The notes beneath the pieces were generated by a model, which saw only the letters and a list, made by a program, of their open reading frames with translations, had not been told where the DNA came from and did no database searches. Source: Pseudomonas sp. C1C7 (GTDB taxonomy: Bacteria > Pseudomonadota > Gammaproteobacteria > Pseudomonadales > Pseudomonadaceae). Taken from it: a stretch of DNA of 64,000 bases. The stretch lies in the NCBI RefSeq assembly GCF_013359595.1, contig NZ_JABFMP010000007.1, positions 124,001 to 188,000 on the forward strand, in the 5' to 3' direction. Below are positions 1-7,140 of the stretch, in pieces (position 1 is the first letter of the stretch; each line of letters begins with the position of its first letter). The position numbers and the translations under genes were made by a program.

Positions 1-1050
1 GTGGATGCCTTCGGCCTGTACGCCCTGAACCTGGAGCGCAGCGAAGATCGCAGCGGCGCGCAAGGTATCGACTTCTTCAAGAAAGGCGCCAGCGGCGAGC
101 CTGCAGACGACCTGGCCAAGGCCGGCGCGGCAGTCAAATTCCGCCTGTCGAGCACCACGCTGACCTACGGCGACCAGATGCCAGCGCTGCCAGTGCTGAG
201 CTACGACAACGTGCGTCTGCTGCCGGAAAGCTACACCGGTACCCTGATCACCTCCAAAGAGATCAAGGGCCTGGAACTGAATGCCGGTCGCTTCACCGCC
301 GAATCGCGTAAAAGCGCCGAAGGCCGTGACAGTGGTGGCCTGAAGTCGATCAACGTGTTGGGCGGCAGCTACCAGTTCACCGAACAGTTCAAGGCGGCGC
401 TGTACGCTTCCGACGTCGAAGACGTGCTGAAGAAGCAATACGTGAACGCCAACTACGTGTTCCCGCTGTCCAAGGATCAGTCCCTGACCCTGGACTTCAA
501 CGGCTACCGCACCAAGCTGGACAGCTCCTACGTCGATGCCAACAACCTGACCGGCGACGACAACAAGATCTGGAGCCTGGCGGCCATCTACGCCACCGGC
601 CCGCACTCGTTCACCCTCGGCTACCAGCGCAGCACCGGCGACAGCAACCTGGGCTACCCGTACGGCGGCTACCAGAAGGATCAGGGTCGCATCGGTGACG
701 GTGGCAACACCATCTACCTGGCCAACTCCTACTGGTCCGACTTCAACGCCGAAGACGAACGCAGCTGGCAACTGGGCTACGGCCTGGACTTCGGCTCCTT
801 CGGTGTACCGGGCCTGAGCTACAACTTCGCCTACGTGCGCGGTGACAACATCACTACCTCCACCAGCACAGGCGGCACCGAGCGCGAAATCTTCAACCAG
901 TTCAAATACGTCGTCCAAAGCGGCCCGGCCAAAGACCTCAGCGTGAAACTGCGCAGCTCCATCCTGCGCGTGTCGCAGAAGTCGAGCGAGTACAACGTCA
1001 GCGGCAACGAAGTGCGCGTGTTTGTGGATTACCCGATCAACATCTTCTGA
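1..1050 (+). CDS. OprD-family outer-membrane porin, C-terminal part (5' truncated by window edge)
   Basis: C-terminal 349 residues of an outer-membrane beta-barrel porin of the OprD family, which takes up basic amino acids, peptides or aromatic acids in Pseudomonas. Seen: alternating amphipathic strands, aromatic girdle residues, the family-type stretches TGTLITSKEIKGLELNAGRF and RSSILRVSQ, and a C-terminal strand ending in Phe, the usual barrel-assembly signal. The start lies outside the window, so the signal peptide and substrate-specific loops cannot be judged. A strong terminator follows. Family call is confident; substrate is not predictable. Confidence 0.85.
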   Translation: MDAFGLYALNLERSEDRSGAQGIDFFKKGASGEPADDLAKAGAAVKFRLSSTTLTYGDQMPALPVLSYDNVRLLPESYTGTLITSKEIKGLELNAGRFTAESRKSAEGRDSGGLKSINVLGGSYQFTEQFKAALYASDVEDVLKKQYVNANYVFPLSKDQSLTLDFNGYRTKLDSSYVDANNLTGDDNKIWSLAAIYATGPHSFTLGYQRSTGDSNLGYPYGGYQKDQGRIGDGGNTIYLANSYWSDFNAEDERSWQLGYGLDFGSFGVPGLSYNFAYVRGDNITTSTSTGGTEREIFNQFKYVVQSGPAKDLSVKLRSSILRVSQKSSEYNVSGNEVRVFVDYPINIF

Positions 1051-1092
1051 TGATTGGTTTGGGATCGAGGCCTGATGTGGGGCTGAGATAGG

Positions 1093-1120
1093 AAAAGCCC
1101 CGACGTGTCGGGGCTTTTTT
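1093..1120 (+). terminator. Rho-independent terminator of the porin gene
   Basis: AGCCCCGAC / GTCGGGGCT stem followed by a run of T, 43 bases after the porin stop codon. Confidence 0.9.
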
Positions 1121-1245
1121 GTGCGCGTTTGGTGGCTGGCGGTGACTGCTGACTGTTGAAGCAAACCTGCAAATTTCTGACGGACTGGTGACGGACATTG
1201 GCAAAATCGTTGTCGGCTTGAATCAGATAGACGTCCATTGCAGTG

Positions 1246-1266
1246 CTATACGGCAAGGCCGTATAG
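1246..1266. promoter_or_regulatory. Palindromic operator of the toxin-antitoxin operon
   Basis: Perfect inverted repeat CTATACGGC-AAG-GCCGTATAG (9-bp arms, 3-bp centre) ending 9 bases before the toxin ATG. Its position over the start region fits an autoregulatory site bound by the HTH antitoxin; this role is inferred from how HigBA-type operons work. Confidence 0.7.
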
Positions 1267-1274
1267 TTCGCTCC

Positions 1275-1592
1275 ATGTTCACAATCATCGAAACCGAAAT
1301 TTTCAAGCGTTACGCTGAATCCATCTGGGACGATGGCGAACGTCATGAATTCATTACCTGGCTGGCTGCGAATCCATTGGCCGGTGATGTGGTTCCTGGC
1401 AGCGGTGGTCTACGCAAGGTTCGTTGGTCCCGGAGTGGGATGGGCAAACGAGGTGGCACACGTGTCATTTACTACAATACGCTTTCGGAAGGTTCTATCT
1501 GGTTGCTGATCGCCTACACCAAGGCGAAGTTCGACAACTTACCCGCGGCCTTTCTCAAGCAACTGAAGGAGGAAATCAGCAATGGTCAATGA
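1275..1592 (+). CDS. HigB/RelE-type toxin
   Basis: 105-residue toxin of the HigB-2/RelE mRNA-interferase superfamily. Recognisable features are the ETEIFKRYAESIWDDGERHEF start, the central GSGGLRKVRWSRSGMGKRGG basic segment and the C-terminal IWLLIAYTKAKFDNLP strand. Such toxins cleave mRNA at the ribosome when free of antitoxin. The ATG at 1275 is preferred over upstream in-frame starts because the operator palindrome lies directly before it and homologues begin with MFTIIET-like sequence. The gene overlaps the antitoxin by 11 bases, in the toxin-first order typical of hig loci. No toxicity can be judged from sequence. Confidence 0.85.
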   Translation: MFTIIETEIFKRYAESIWDDGERHEFITWLAANPLAGDVVPGSGGLRKVRWSRSGMGKRGGTRVIYYNTLSEGSIWLLIAYTKAKFDNLPAAFLKQLKEEISNGQ

Positions 1593-1866
1593 ACTGGAGC
1601 AATTCCAGCAGGACTTGCTGGACTCTGTGCGGCAAATGAAAGCCGGCAAAGCTGCGCGTGTAACTGAGGTGCCTTTGTCAGCCGCCGCTGAAGCGCGGGC
1701 CAAAGTGGGCATTTCTCAAAGTGCGTTCGCCGAGCTGATCGGGGTCAGTTTGCGAACCTTGCAGGATTGGGAGCAAGGGAGGAGGCAACCTACGGGGGCT
1801 GCACAGACTCTATTGCGCGTCGCCAGTCAGCATCCTGAAGTGTTGCGTGATCTAGAAGCGATTTGA
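1582..1866 (+). CDS. HigA-type antitoxin, XRE-family HTH
   Basis: 94-residue partner of the preceding toxin. The N-terminal ~35 residues are helical and probably wrap the toxin; residues ~38-80 form an XRE/Cro helix-turn-helix (RAKVGISQSAFAELIGVSLR then TLQDWEQGRRQP). The start overlaps the toxin 3' end, so translation is probably coupled; GGAGGAA lies just upstream at 1568-1574. The HTH is expected to bind the palindrome at 1246-1266 and repress the operon. About 230 bases without a gene follow. Confidence 0.87.
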   Translation: MVNELEQFQQDLLDSVRQMKAGKAARVTEVPLSAAAEARAKVGISQSAFAELIGVSLRTLQDWEQGRRQPTGAAQTLLRVASQHPEVLRDLEAI

Positions 1867-2097
1867 ATCACAAATTGGCAGATTTGTTTTGGGAAGTGGC
1901 CTGCATCCAGGATAAGTCTGCCAGCGAATATTTGTATGTATTCTCTGGAGCTATAACCCTCTGATCCAGTTTTAATCATTACACTGCGTAATGAATGATG
2001 TTCCCCGCCCCATCTTTTTCCCCTCCACTCAAATCCCTAAATTGAGCTCCAACGCCTCTCCCATCATCCCGACGGGAAGGTCACTGGAGACTCCTCA

Positions 2098-2316
2098 ATG
2101 CCTTTCGTAAGTGTCCGCATTACCCGCGATGGCGTGACCACTGAGCAGAAAGCTCAGGTGATCGCCGAAATCACTGAAACACTGGAACGCGTTCTCAACA
2201 AACGCCCTGACCTGACCCACATCGTGATCGAGGAAGTCGACACCGACAACTGGGGTTACGCCGGGATTACCACCACCCAGTACCGCAAACAGTTGGCGGA
2301 AGAGGGGAAGTCATGA
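2098..2316 (+). CDS. 4-oxalocrotonate tautomerase family protein
   Basis: 72-residue small tautomerase. After removal of Met the chain starts with Pro (MPFVSVRITRDG), the N-terminal catalytic base that defines the family; length and the beta-alpha-beta layout fit. Such enzymes work as hexamers or dimers on 2-hydroxydienoates or related enols; the real substrate is unknown. GGAG sits at 2084-2087. The stop overlaps the start of the DsbA-like gene (ATGA), so the two are co-translated and probably act in one pathway with the SDR that follows. Confidence 0.88.
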   Translation: MPFVSVRITRDGVTTEQKAQVIAEITETLERVLNKRPDLTHIVIEEVDTDNWGYAGITTTQYRKQLAEEGKS

Positions 2317-2969
2317 CCGCGCCGGTGATCATCGATTTCGTCTCCGATGTGGTGTGCCCCTGGTGCGCACTGGGCGCCACGGCGCTGGAGCAGGCGATCG
2401 CGAACGTGGCGGGTGAGATCTCGGTGGAGCTGACTTACAAGCCCTTCGAGCTGAACCCGAACATGCCGCCCGAAGGCGAGAAAGCGGTCGAGCACCTGAT
2501 GCGCAAATACGGACGCACCGCCGAAGACGTTGCCTCCGGCAAAGCGATGCAGATCGCTCGCGGTGAGGCCATCGGCTTCAAGTTCGACCTGGAGAAACGC
2601 ACGCACTTCTACAACACGTTCGACGCCCACCGGCTGCTGTACTGGGCGCAGGAAGAGGGGCGTCAGGTGGCGCTGAAGAAGATCCTGCTTCGCGCTTACT
2701 TCAGCGAGGGCCAGAACCCGAGTGATCAGCAGACGCTGGTGCGCCTGGCCGGTGAAGCCGGGCTGGACGAAGTTCAGGCCCGCAAGGTGCTGGTGTCGGG
2801 CGCATACGGCGACGAAGTGCGTGAACTTGAGGAGTTTTACCGGCAGCGCGGCATCAATTCGGTCCCGGCCGTGGTCCTGAACGGTCGTCACCTGGTGTCC
2901 GGCTCGCAGTCGGTCGAGTACTACGAGCAAGTGTTGCGGCAAATGGCGTCGGCCCCTGCTGAAGCCTGA
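2313..2969 (+). CDS. DsbA-family oxidoreductase, FrnE-like
   Basis: 218-residue thioredoxin-fold protein of the FrnE / 2-hydroxychromene-2-carboxylate isomerase-like group. It begins with a beta strand and a CPWC active site at residues 15-18 (SDVVCPWCALGA), has a long helical insertion, and the cis-Pro loop near the C-terminus (INSVPAVVLNGRHLVSGSQS). There is no signal peptide, so it is cytoplasmic, unlike periplasmic DsbA. It overlaps the tautomerase gene by four bases. Homologues are disulfide isomerases or reductases linked to stress or polyketide metabolism; substrate unknown. Confidence 0.88.
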   Translation: MTAPVIIDFVSDVVCPWCALGATALEQAIANVAGEISVELTYKPFELNPNMPPEGEKAVEHLMRKYGRTAEDVASGKAMQIARGEAIGFKFDLEKRTHFYNTFDAHRLLYWAQEEGRQVALKKILLRAYFSEGQNPSDQQTLVRLAGEAGLDEVQARKVLVSGAYGDEVRELEEFYRQRGINSVPAVVLNGRHLVSGSQSVEYYEQVLRQMASAPAEA

Positions 2970-3012
2970 TTCATCAAATTTCAGATCCCATTATCGGTTA
3001 GAGGTATACATC

Positions 3013-3723
3013 ATGAGCAATTCGAAAAAAGTTATCGTTATCACTGGCGCATCCCAAGGTCTGGGCGACGGCATGGTCAAGGCCTTCCGTGAACTGGGCT
3101 ACCAGATCGTCGCCACTTCGCGTTCGATCAAACCGTCCACCGATCCGGACATCCACACCGTGGCCGGTGACATCGGCGAACCGGAAACTGCCCAGCGCGT
3201 GATTCGTGAAGCCATCGCCCGTTTCGGCCGCATCGACACCCTGGTCAACAACGCCGGTATCTTCATCGCCAAGCCGTTCACCCAGTACACCGCCGAAGAC
3301 TACGCCAACGTGCTGTCGGTGAACCTCAACGGCTTCTTCTACATCACTCAACTGGCCATCGCCGAGATGGAAAAACACGGCAGCGGCCACGTGGTGAACA
3401 TCACCACCAGCCTGGTCGACCACGCCATCGACGGCGTGCCATCGGTCCTGGCCTCGCTGACCAAGGGCGGCCTGAACGCGGCGACCAAATCCCTGGCCAT
3501 CGAATACGCCAAGCGCGGCATCCGGGTGAACGCCGTATCCCCAGGCATCATCAAGACCCCGATGCACGGCGAAGAAACCCACGCCGCCCTGGGCGCCCTG
3601 CACCCGGTCGGCCACATGGGCGAGATCGACGACATCGCCAACGCGGTGGTGTACCTGGATGGCGCCAAGTTCGTGACTGGCGAAATCCTGCACGTTGACG
3701 GCGGTCAGAGCGCGGGTCACTAA
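3013..3723 (+). CDS. Short-chain dehydrogenase/reductase with a non-canonical active site
   Basis: 236-residue Rossmann-fold SDR. NAD(P)-binding TGASQGLGDG is at residues 11-20, NNAG at 79-82, and the catalytic-type Ser lies near 133. The usual YxxxK is replaced by AxxxK (SVLASLTKGG, Ala147 and Lys151), so the catalytic Tyr seems absent. The C-terminal VTGEILHVDGGQSAGH is standard for classical SDRs. The start has AGAGG about 10 bases upstream. It follows the tautomerase/DsbA pair by 43 bases and may be co-transcribed; a terminator follows. Activity or substrate cannot be inferred. Confidence 0.88.
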   Translation: MSNSKKVIVITGASQGLGDGMVKAFRELGYQIVATSRSIKPSTDPDIHTVAGDIGEPETAQRVIREAIARFGRIDTLVNNAGIFIAKPFTQYTAEDYANVLSVNLNGFFYITQLAIAEMEKHGSGHVVNITTSLVDHAIDGVPSVLASLTKGGLNAATKSLAIEYAKRGIRVNAVSPGIIKTPMHGEETHAALGALHPVGHMGEIDDIANAVVYLDGAKFVTGEILHVDGGQSAGH

Positions 3724-3752
3724 GCGCCGGGTTACAAATAGTGGAAATGACC

Positions 3753-3784
3753 AAGCCCTCGTAGCGATACGAGGGCTTCGTTTT
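3753..3784 (+). terminator. Terminator after the SDR gene
   Basis: AAGCCCTCGTA / TACGAGGGCTT stem with a CGTTTT tail. Confidence 0.85.
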
Positions 3785-3976
3785 GCGCGGATTAATGAGC
3801 ATTAATCTCGGAAGGGTCCGACATACGCGGTAGCCAGATTCCGATGATCATTGTTACCTTTGCACGGCATGTCGCTGCGCAATGATCATTGAAGGGATTC
3901 AAATGCATCGCGATCAACTACATCACGGTATGTCGAAAGACATGCCTGCGCTGGGCCGTCGCTGATGAGGTCCCCA

Positions 3977-4630
3977 ATGAACAAGGTGTCTTTGGACGTC
4001 GATCGCGCATTCTGCATTTCCTTGAGTGCGCGCGAAGACAGGCGGGCATTGTTCGGGCGAACCGTCGCAACCCGGATTGCCAATCCGATCGAATTCCTGC
4101 TCGTGGAACGCTGCAGTGACCCGATCCGCGGATGCTATGAGTCCCATCAAGCGCTGGCCAAACGAGTCCTGGCCGAAAACTGGCAGCGCATCCTCATCTT
4201 CGAGGACGACGCGCAACCCTACGATATTTGCCCCACACAAATCCGCTGGATAAACCTGTTCCTGCGGACAAGACGATTTCACGCATTGCATCTGGGCTAC
4301 ACCGTGGGACAGGTCTGGCTAACGTGGTTTCCCTTCATCGCGCGCGGGAGAGTGGTTGCACTCCATGCCTACATCATCTCGCGCGAAGCGTGTCAGATCC
4401 TGGCTGAAACACCGTACTGCGGAAAGCCTGTTGACGTTTTGTTCAAGCAACGGCTGAAGCAGCACTGTGTGTTTCCGATGCTTTATCGTCAGTATGCCGC
4501 GGCTGTGACTGGGAGTGATATTCAGGAGATTCCGATGAATGAGGATGGGTGGTGGGAGCGGAATTGGAAGAAGCACTGGCGGTCGGTGTGGCGGAATATG
4601 TGGAGGACGGTGCTTAGGATTGGGTTTTGA
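3977..4630 (+). CDS. Family 25 glycosyltransferase (LPS biosynthesis type)
   Basis: 217 residues. The N-terminal AFCISLSAREDRRALF matches the opening strand and sugar-nucleotide site of GT25 enzymes (LpsA/LgtB-like), and ILIFEDDAQPY supplies the metal-binding acidic motif. The His-Leu-Gly-Tyr segment and VALHAYIISREACQIL fit the second half of the fold. Such enzymes add galactose or similar sugars to lipooligosaccharide or other glycans. The ATG at 3977 is preferred over the in-frame ATG at 3965 because GAGG at 3967-3970 is well spaced. The last ~30 codons are Trp/Arg-rich. It stands alone, away from any LPS cluster, beside a decayed gene. Confidence 0.8.
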   Translation: MNKVSLDVDRAFCISLSAREDRRALFGRTVATRIANPIEFLLVERCSDPIRGCYESHQALAKRVLAENWQRILIFEDDAQPYDICPTQIRWINLFLRTRRFHALHLGYTVGQVWLTWFPFIARGRVVALHAYIISREACQILAETPYCGKPVDVLFKQRLKQHCVFPMLYRQYAAAVTGSDIQEIPMNEDGWWERNWKKHWRSVWRNMWRTVLRIGF

Positions 4631-4950
4631 TTGCCGTCACTCCTACGGACCTACCTTTCAATTCACCTGTGCCTGATTGGGTGTGGAGTGGCCGGACGTT
4701 TGTATTCAGGGGGGGCATGGCCTTTGGTCCGCGTAGGAATTGTCAGGTGCTGGTCGAAGAGCGGGGCGGTTTGATTGGAGGTGGTGTGAGCAAGAAGGTG
4801 CATTACCTGGTGGTCGGTAGCGTAGGTAATAAGCAGTGGCGCCACAGTACTTACGGAACGAAGATCATGAAGGCAGTGGAATTACGGGAGGCGGGAGCCT
4901 CGATTGCCATTGTGGGTGAGGATCATTGGCAGAGGATGCTGTTTGGTTGA
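4618..4950 (+). pseudogene. BRCT-domain protein, C-terminal remnant
   Basis: The frame opens after a stop at 4615-4617 and encodes about 107 residues that form a BRCT domain: GRTFVFRGGMAFGPRRNCQV, GGLIGGGVSKKVHYLVVGSV and the final GEDHWQRMLFG. From memory of the family, full Pseudomonas BRCT proteins of this type carry a further helical N-terminal domain, and the sequence here starts in the linker just before BRCT. The only available start is a TTG at 4627 overlapping the glycosyltransferase stop, with no good ribosome-binding site. The simplest reading is a 5'-deleted remnant left by a rearrangement that also brought in the upstream gene. Confidence 0.7.
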
Positions 4951-4989
4951 GGTCGTTTCGTTGGCTAGCAGCTCGTCGGTGGGCTTGAC

Positions 4990-5019
4990 GGCTTCATCGC
5001 GAGCAGGCTCGCTCCCACA
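4990..5019. repeat. Single REP unit (GAGCAGGCTCGCTCCCAC type)
   Basis: GCGAGCAGGCTCGCTCCCAC is the common Pseudomonas intergenic REP core, here without the inverted partner seen at 39855 and 49102. Confidence 0.7.
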
Positions 5020-5064
5020 GATTTCAGTGTGTGGACAAAAAGTGGACGCTTCAGAAACAACAAA

Positions 5065-5094
5065 GCCCTCGTATTTCTACGAGGGCGTTGTTTT
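5065..5094. terminator. Hairpin terminator at the island's left edge
   Basis: GCCCTCGTA / TACGAGGGC stem followed by GTTGTTTT. It borders the att copy at 5093 and was probably downstream of tRNA-Thr before the island inserted. Confidence 0.7.
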
Positions 5095-5119
5095 GTATGG
5101 TGCGGCACCAGGAGTCGAA
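5093..5119. repeat. Far-end attachment site (degenerate copy of tRNA-Thr 3' end)
   Basis: TTGTATGGTGC-GGCACCAGGAGTCGAA against TTGTATGGTGCCGGCACCAGGAATCGAA at 14079-14106: one single-base gap and one substitution. Same orientation as the tRNA copy. The stretch 5120-5351 holds no recognisable gene. Confidence 0.75.
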
Positions 5120-5351
5120 TGTGCAGCTAACTTATTAAATTGCCGAACTTTTATTAAATGATTTAACTGTTCTACCCCTAATACTACCTCTAATCGACTT
5201 GCCTTTGGTAGACGCCGCGATGAAAGTGAGCGCGGGCTTTCAGAAGCATGTAGGGTATTCCAGTTAGGCGTAATGCTCTATCGGTAGGGGAGTCGGTAAG
5301 TCAAGTAAGTATTTATATTTGCTGAGAAAGCTGCTGTGAAATAAGCGATGC

Positions 5352-5696
5352 CTAATTGCAGTAAACAATTTTTAGTGCTGCAATAGTTAGGCTTAAGGCG
5401 CTGACCCCATATGCGGATATTAATATCTTTCGAGAGGTTGGCTGGGAACTGATTCCCATCAATAGTGGCCCAGCTTGCATCCACATCAGCGAAGCGAGTA
5501 GGCCGACTGGAAATAATTCGATCGATGTACTTTTCGCTAGCTCCGGTACCGAGAAAACAGTTGTCCCTGCTAGTAAGATTGGTAGCAGACAAGCAAGAAC
5601 AGTCCCCAAACCAGCAGGAAATCGAGTTTTTGATACAATAAAGCCCGTGACTACACCCGCGCTAGCGCCTAAACATAACAAACCTAATCCATCCAA
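5352..5696 (-). CDS. Small membrane protein, unknown function
   Basis: 114 residues, largely hydrophobic, with about four membrane segments (GLGLLCLGASAGVVTGFIV, LGTVLACLLPILLAG, LFPVGLLASLMWMQAGPLL, ISAYGVSALSLTIAALKIV). The TTG start at 5696 has GGGAG eight bases upstream. It is the last gene of the leftward operon, 47 bases after the DUF1643 gene. No family recognised. A possible role as a membrane effector or partner of the membrane-anchored deaminase-fold protein is inference from position only. Confidence 0.55.
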   Translation of the reverse strand: MDGLGLLCLGASAGVVTGFIVSKTRFPAGLGTVLACLLPILLAGTTVFSVPELAKSTSIELFPVGLLASLMWMQAGPLLMGISSQPTSRKILISAYGVSALSLTIAALKIVYCN

Positions 5697-5743
5697 CTTC
5701 TTTCTCCCGACTTTTGAATTGTTATTTGTATTTTGTGATGTCT

Positions 5744-6265
5744 TTATTCTTTCTGCGAATACTGGGTGGTAGTGTTCTGGGAGTAATATCTCACAGGCGT
5801 AACTTCACTGCGGAGATATAGTGGGTGTCCAGGCATGCCCTGTTTCGTTATGGCCAGAGCGTATAAATAGTTTGAGTATTTATTCTCTATTAGCTTGTTT
5901 CTATCAAGTAGGCTGCCATGGTTTCCCCACGCAGCGATTACCAAATCTGATGATAAAATGGTTTTTTCAAGCCAGTAGTCGTTGTCAGGGCCTACAGGAT
6001 CTTTAGCTATTAGTAACTCGCTCGGATTTGTAGCGCGGTGTGCGAACAAGTTAACCATCGATAGCGACGTGCCGCCAAAAGCTTTGGCGAATGCTATGCA
6101 ACGTCGAATCGTCGGGTCATCATTTTCCGCATCGGCCGTAGATGGATTTAAACCAATAAACGCTATTTTTTTGCCTGATATCCCCCACTGTCTTGATAAA
6201 AAATAGCGGTATACTCTATCCTCTGAGAGGATAGCTAACGGTTCTTGAGGGAAGAGGTCGTTCAT
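5744..6265 (-). CDS. DUF1643 domain protein
   Basis: 173 residues covering the whole DUF1643 domain: RYFLSRQWG, the signature FIGLNPSTADAENDDPTIRR, NLFAHRATNPSELL, DPVGPDND, AWGNHGSLLDRN and GMPGHPLYL. The family is small, cytoplasmic and of unknown biochemistry, common on phages and islands; the conserved Asn, Asp, Arg and His residues suggest an enzyme or nucleotide-binding fold. Its ATG overlaps the stop of the upstream dCTP-deaminase-like gene (ATGA), so the two are tightly coupled. The C-terminal ~15 residues are polar and Gln/Thr-rich. Confidence 0.85.
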   Translation of the reverse strand: MNDLFPQEPLAILSEDRVYRYFLSRQWGISGKKIAFIGLNPSTADAENDDPTIRRCIAFAKAFGGTSLSMVNLFAHRATNPSELLIAKDPVGPDNDYWLEKTILSSDLVIAAWGNHGSLLDRNKLIENKYSNYLYALAITKQGMPGHPLYLRSEVTPVRYYSQNTTTQYSQKE

Positions 6266-7116
6266 AGCTCACGCCCATACGAGCTGCTCTCAGTTGAAGA
6301 TTTTTTTTCAACAGAATTCTGCGTTCGTGGTGAATATAGCAGCGGATTTTTTTCTGAGGTTTCTTTTGCATCTGGTTTTTGACGAATTTCATAACCTGCA
6401 GAATCCAAAGTTCTAGCGATTACCACTCCCGTCCAGCTTGGTAATAGAGCAAACCCAGCTACTATGATGCCAAGAACGATGCCGATTGCAGTTGCAACGC
6501 TAGCGGTAATTCCCATTCTAAGTTGTAGATTGCTCAGCTTTTCATGCACTTGATCAAGCTGACGTTTCAATACTTGCGGGGAAAAAGTCTGGGATGTTAA
6601 TTTTGTCAAAAGATCAGGCTTGATAGAGTTTTGTCCTTGGGAACCTCCCCTATATATTTCGTTAGAATCTCGGTCTAGATCTGAATAGACGATTAAGAAC
6701 ATGGCTTCGCCTTTTTCGACGACGACAGCTTGAGGTCCTGCATTATATATGCTGAATAAAAGCTTCCCATCCCAGCCCGGGTCTACGTGAAATCCTGATA
6801 CGTTTATCAAACCCTGGAATTTGTATTTCGCACGCATTGAAATTAGGGCCAATGCATTGATCGGCACCTTGATATTTTCTAGCGTCAAGATGAATGCGAA
6901 TTGTCCTGGTGCAATTCTGAGCATATTATCCGGAGCCGTGCCTAATACGGTCACTAGCTTCGCTGCTGGCTCAGTAGATTCCAATTGCTCAGATGTTACA
7001 AACGCTTGCTCACCTACAGAAAGCTTATACGAAGCGCAGTCTATATTTGAGCTAATATATGGAGTTATAAGACTAGGTAGGTGCTGAGCTAATTTTTCGC
7101 CACTCCAAAATGCCAA
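6262..7116 (-). CDS. Membrane-anchored dCTP-deaminase/dUTPase-fold protein, probably not a deaminase
   Basis: 284 residues. Residues ~15-155 match the dCTP deaminase fold: ITPYISSNIDCASYKLSVG, LRIAPGQFAFILTLENIKVP, GLINVSGFHVDPGWDGKLL and IYNAGPQAVVVEKGEAMFL. Aligned by eye to E. coli Dcd, the catalytic Glu of VLEFYN is Ser122, and the RSSLAR loop reads RAKYKF (Arg95, Lys97). The Asp of the DPGW loop is kept (Asp112). A coiled-coil-like stretch (~178-200) leads to one transmembrane helix (~201-225) and a ~60-residue polar tail. It starts with TTG at 7116, with GGGAG seven bases upstream. It may bind rather than deaminate nucleotides; this is inference. Middle gene of a four-gene operon. Confidence 0.8.
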   Translation of the reverse strand: MAFWSGEKLAQHLPSLITPYISSNIDCASYKLSVGEQAFVTSEQLESTEPAAKLVTVLGTAPDNMLRIAPGQFAFILTLENIKVPINALALISMRAKYKFQGLINVSGFHVDPGWDGKLLFSIYNAGPQAVVVEKGEAMFLIVYSDLDRDSNEIYRGGSQGQNSIKPDLLTKLTSQTFSPQVLKRQLDQVHEKLSNLQLRMGITASVATAIGIVLGIIVAGFALLPSWTGVVIARTLDSAGYEIRQKPDAKETSEKNPLLYSPRTQNSVEKKSSTESSSYGREL

Positions 7117-7140
7117 AGAGAAACTCCCGTTATATAGATT

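Noticed and set aside
1029..1346. 105-codon minus-strand frame across the porin terminator
   Set aside because: Runs through a terminator and antisense to the toxin gene; no family signal.
5278..5592. 104-codon minus-strand frame overlapping the small membrane protein gene
   Set aside because: Different frame of the same region; no ribosome-binding site, whereas the 114-residue frame has GGGAG and regular membrane helices.
5744..6265. DUF1643 as part of a toxin-antitoxin pair
   Set aside because: No antitoxin-like partner; its tight coupling is with the deaminase-fold gene.
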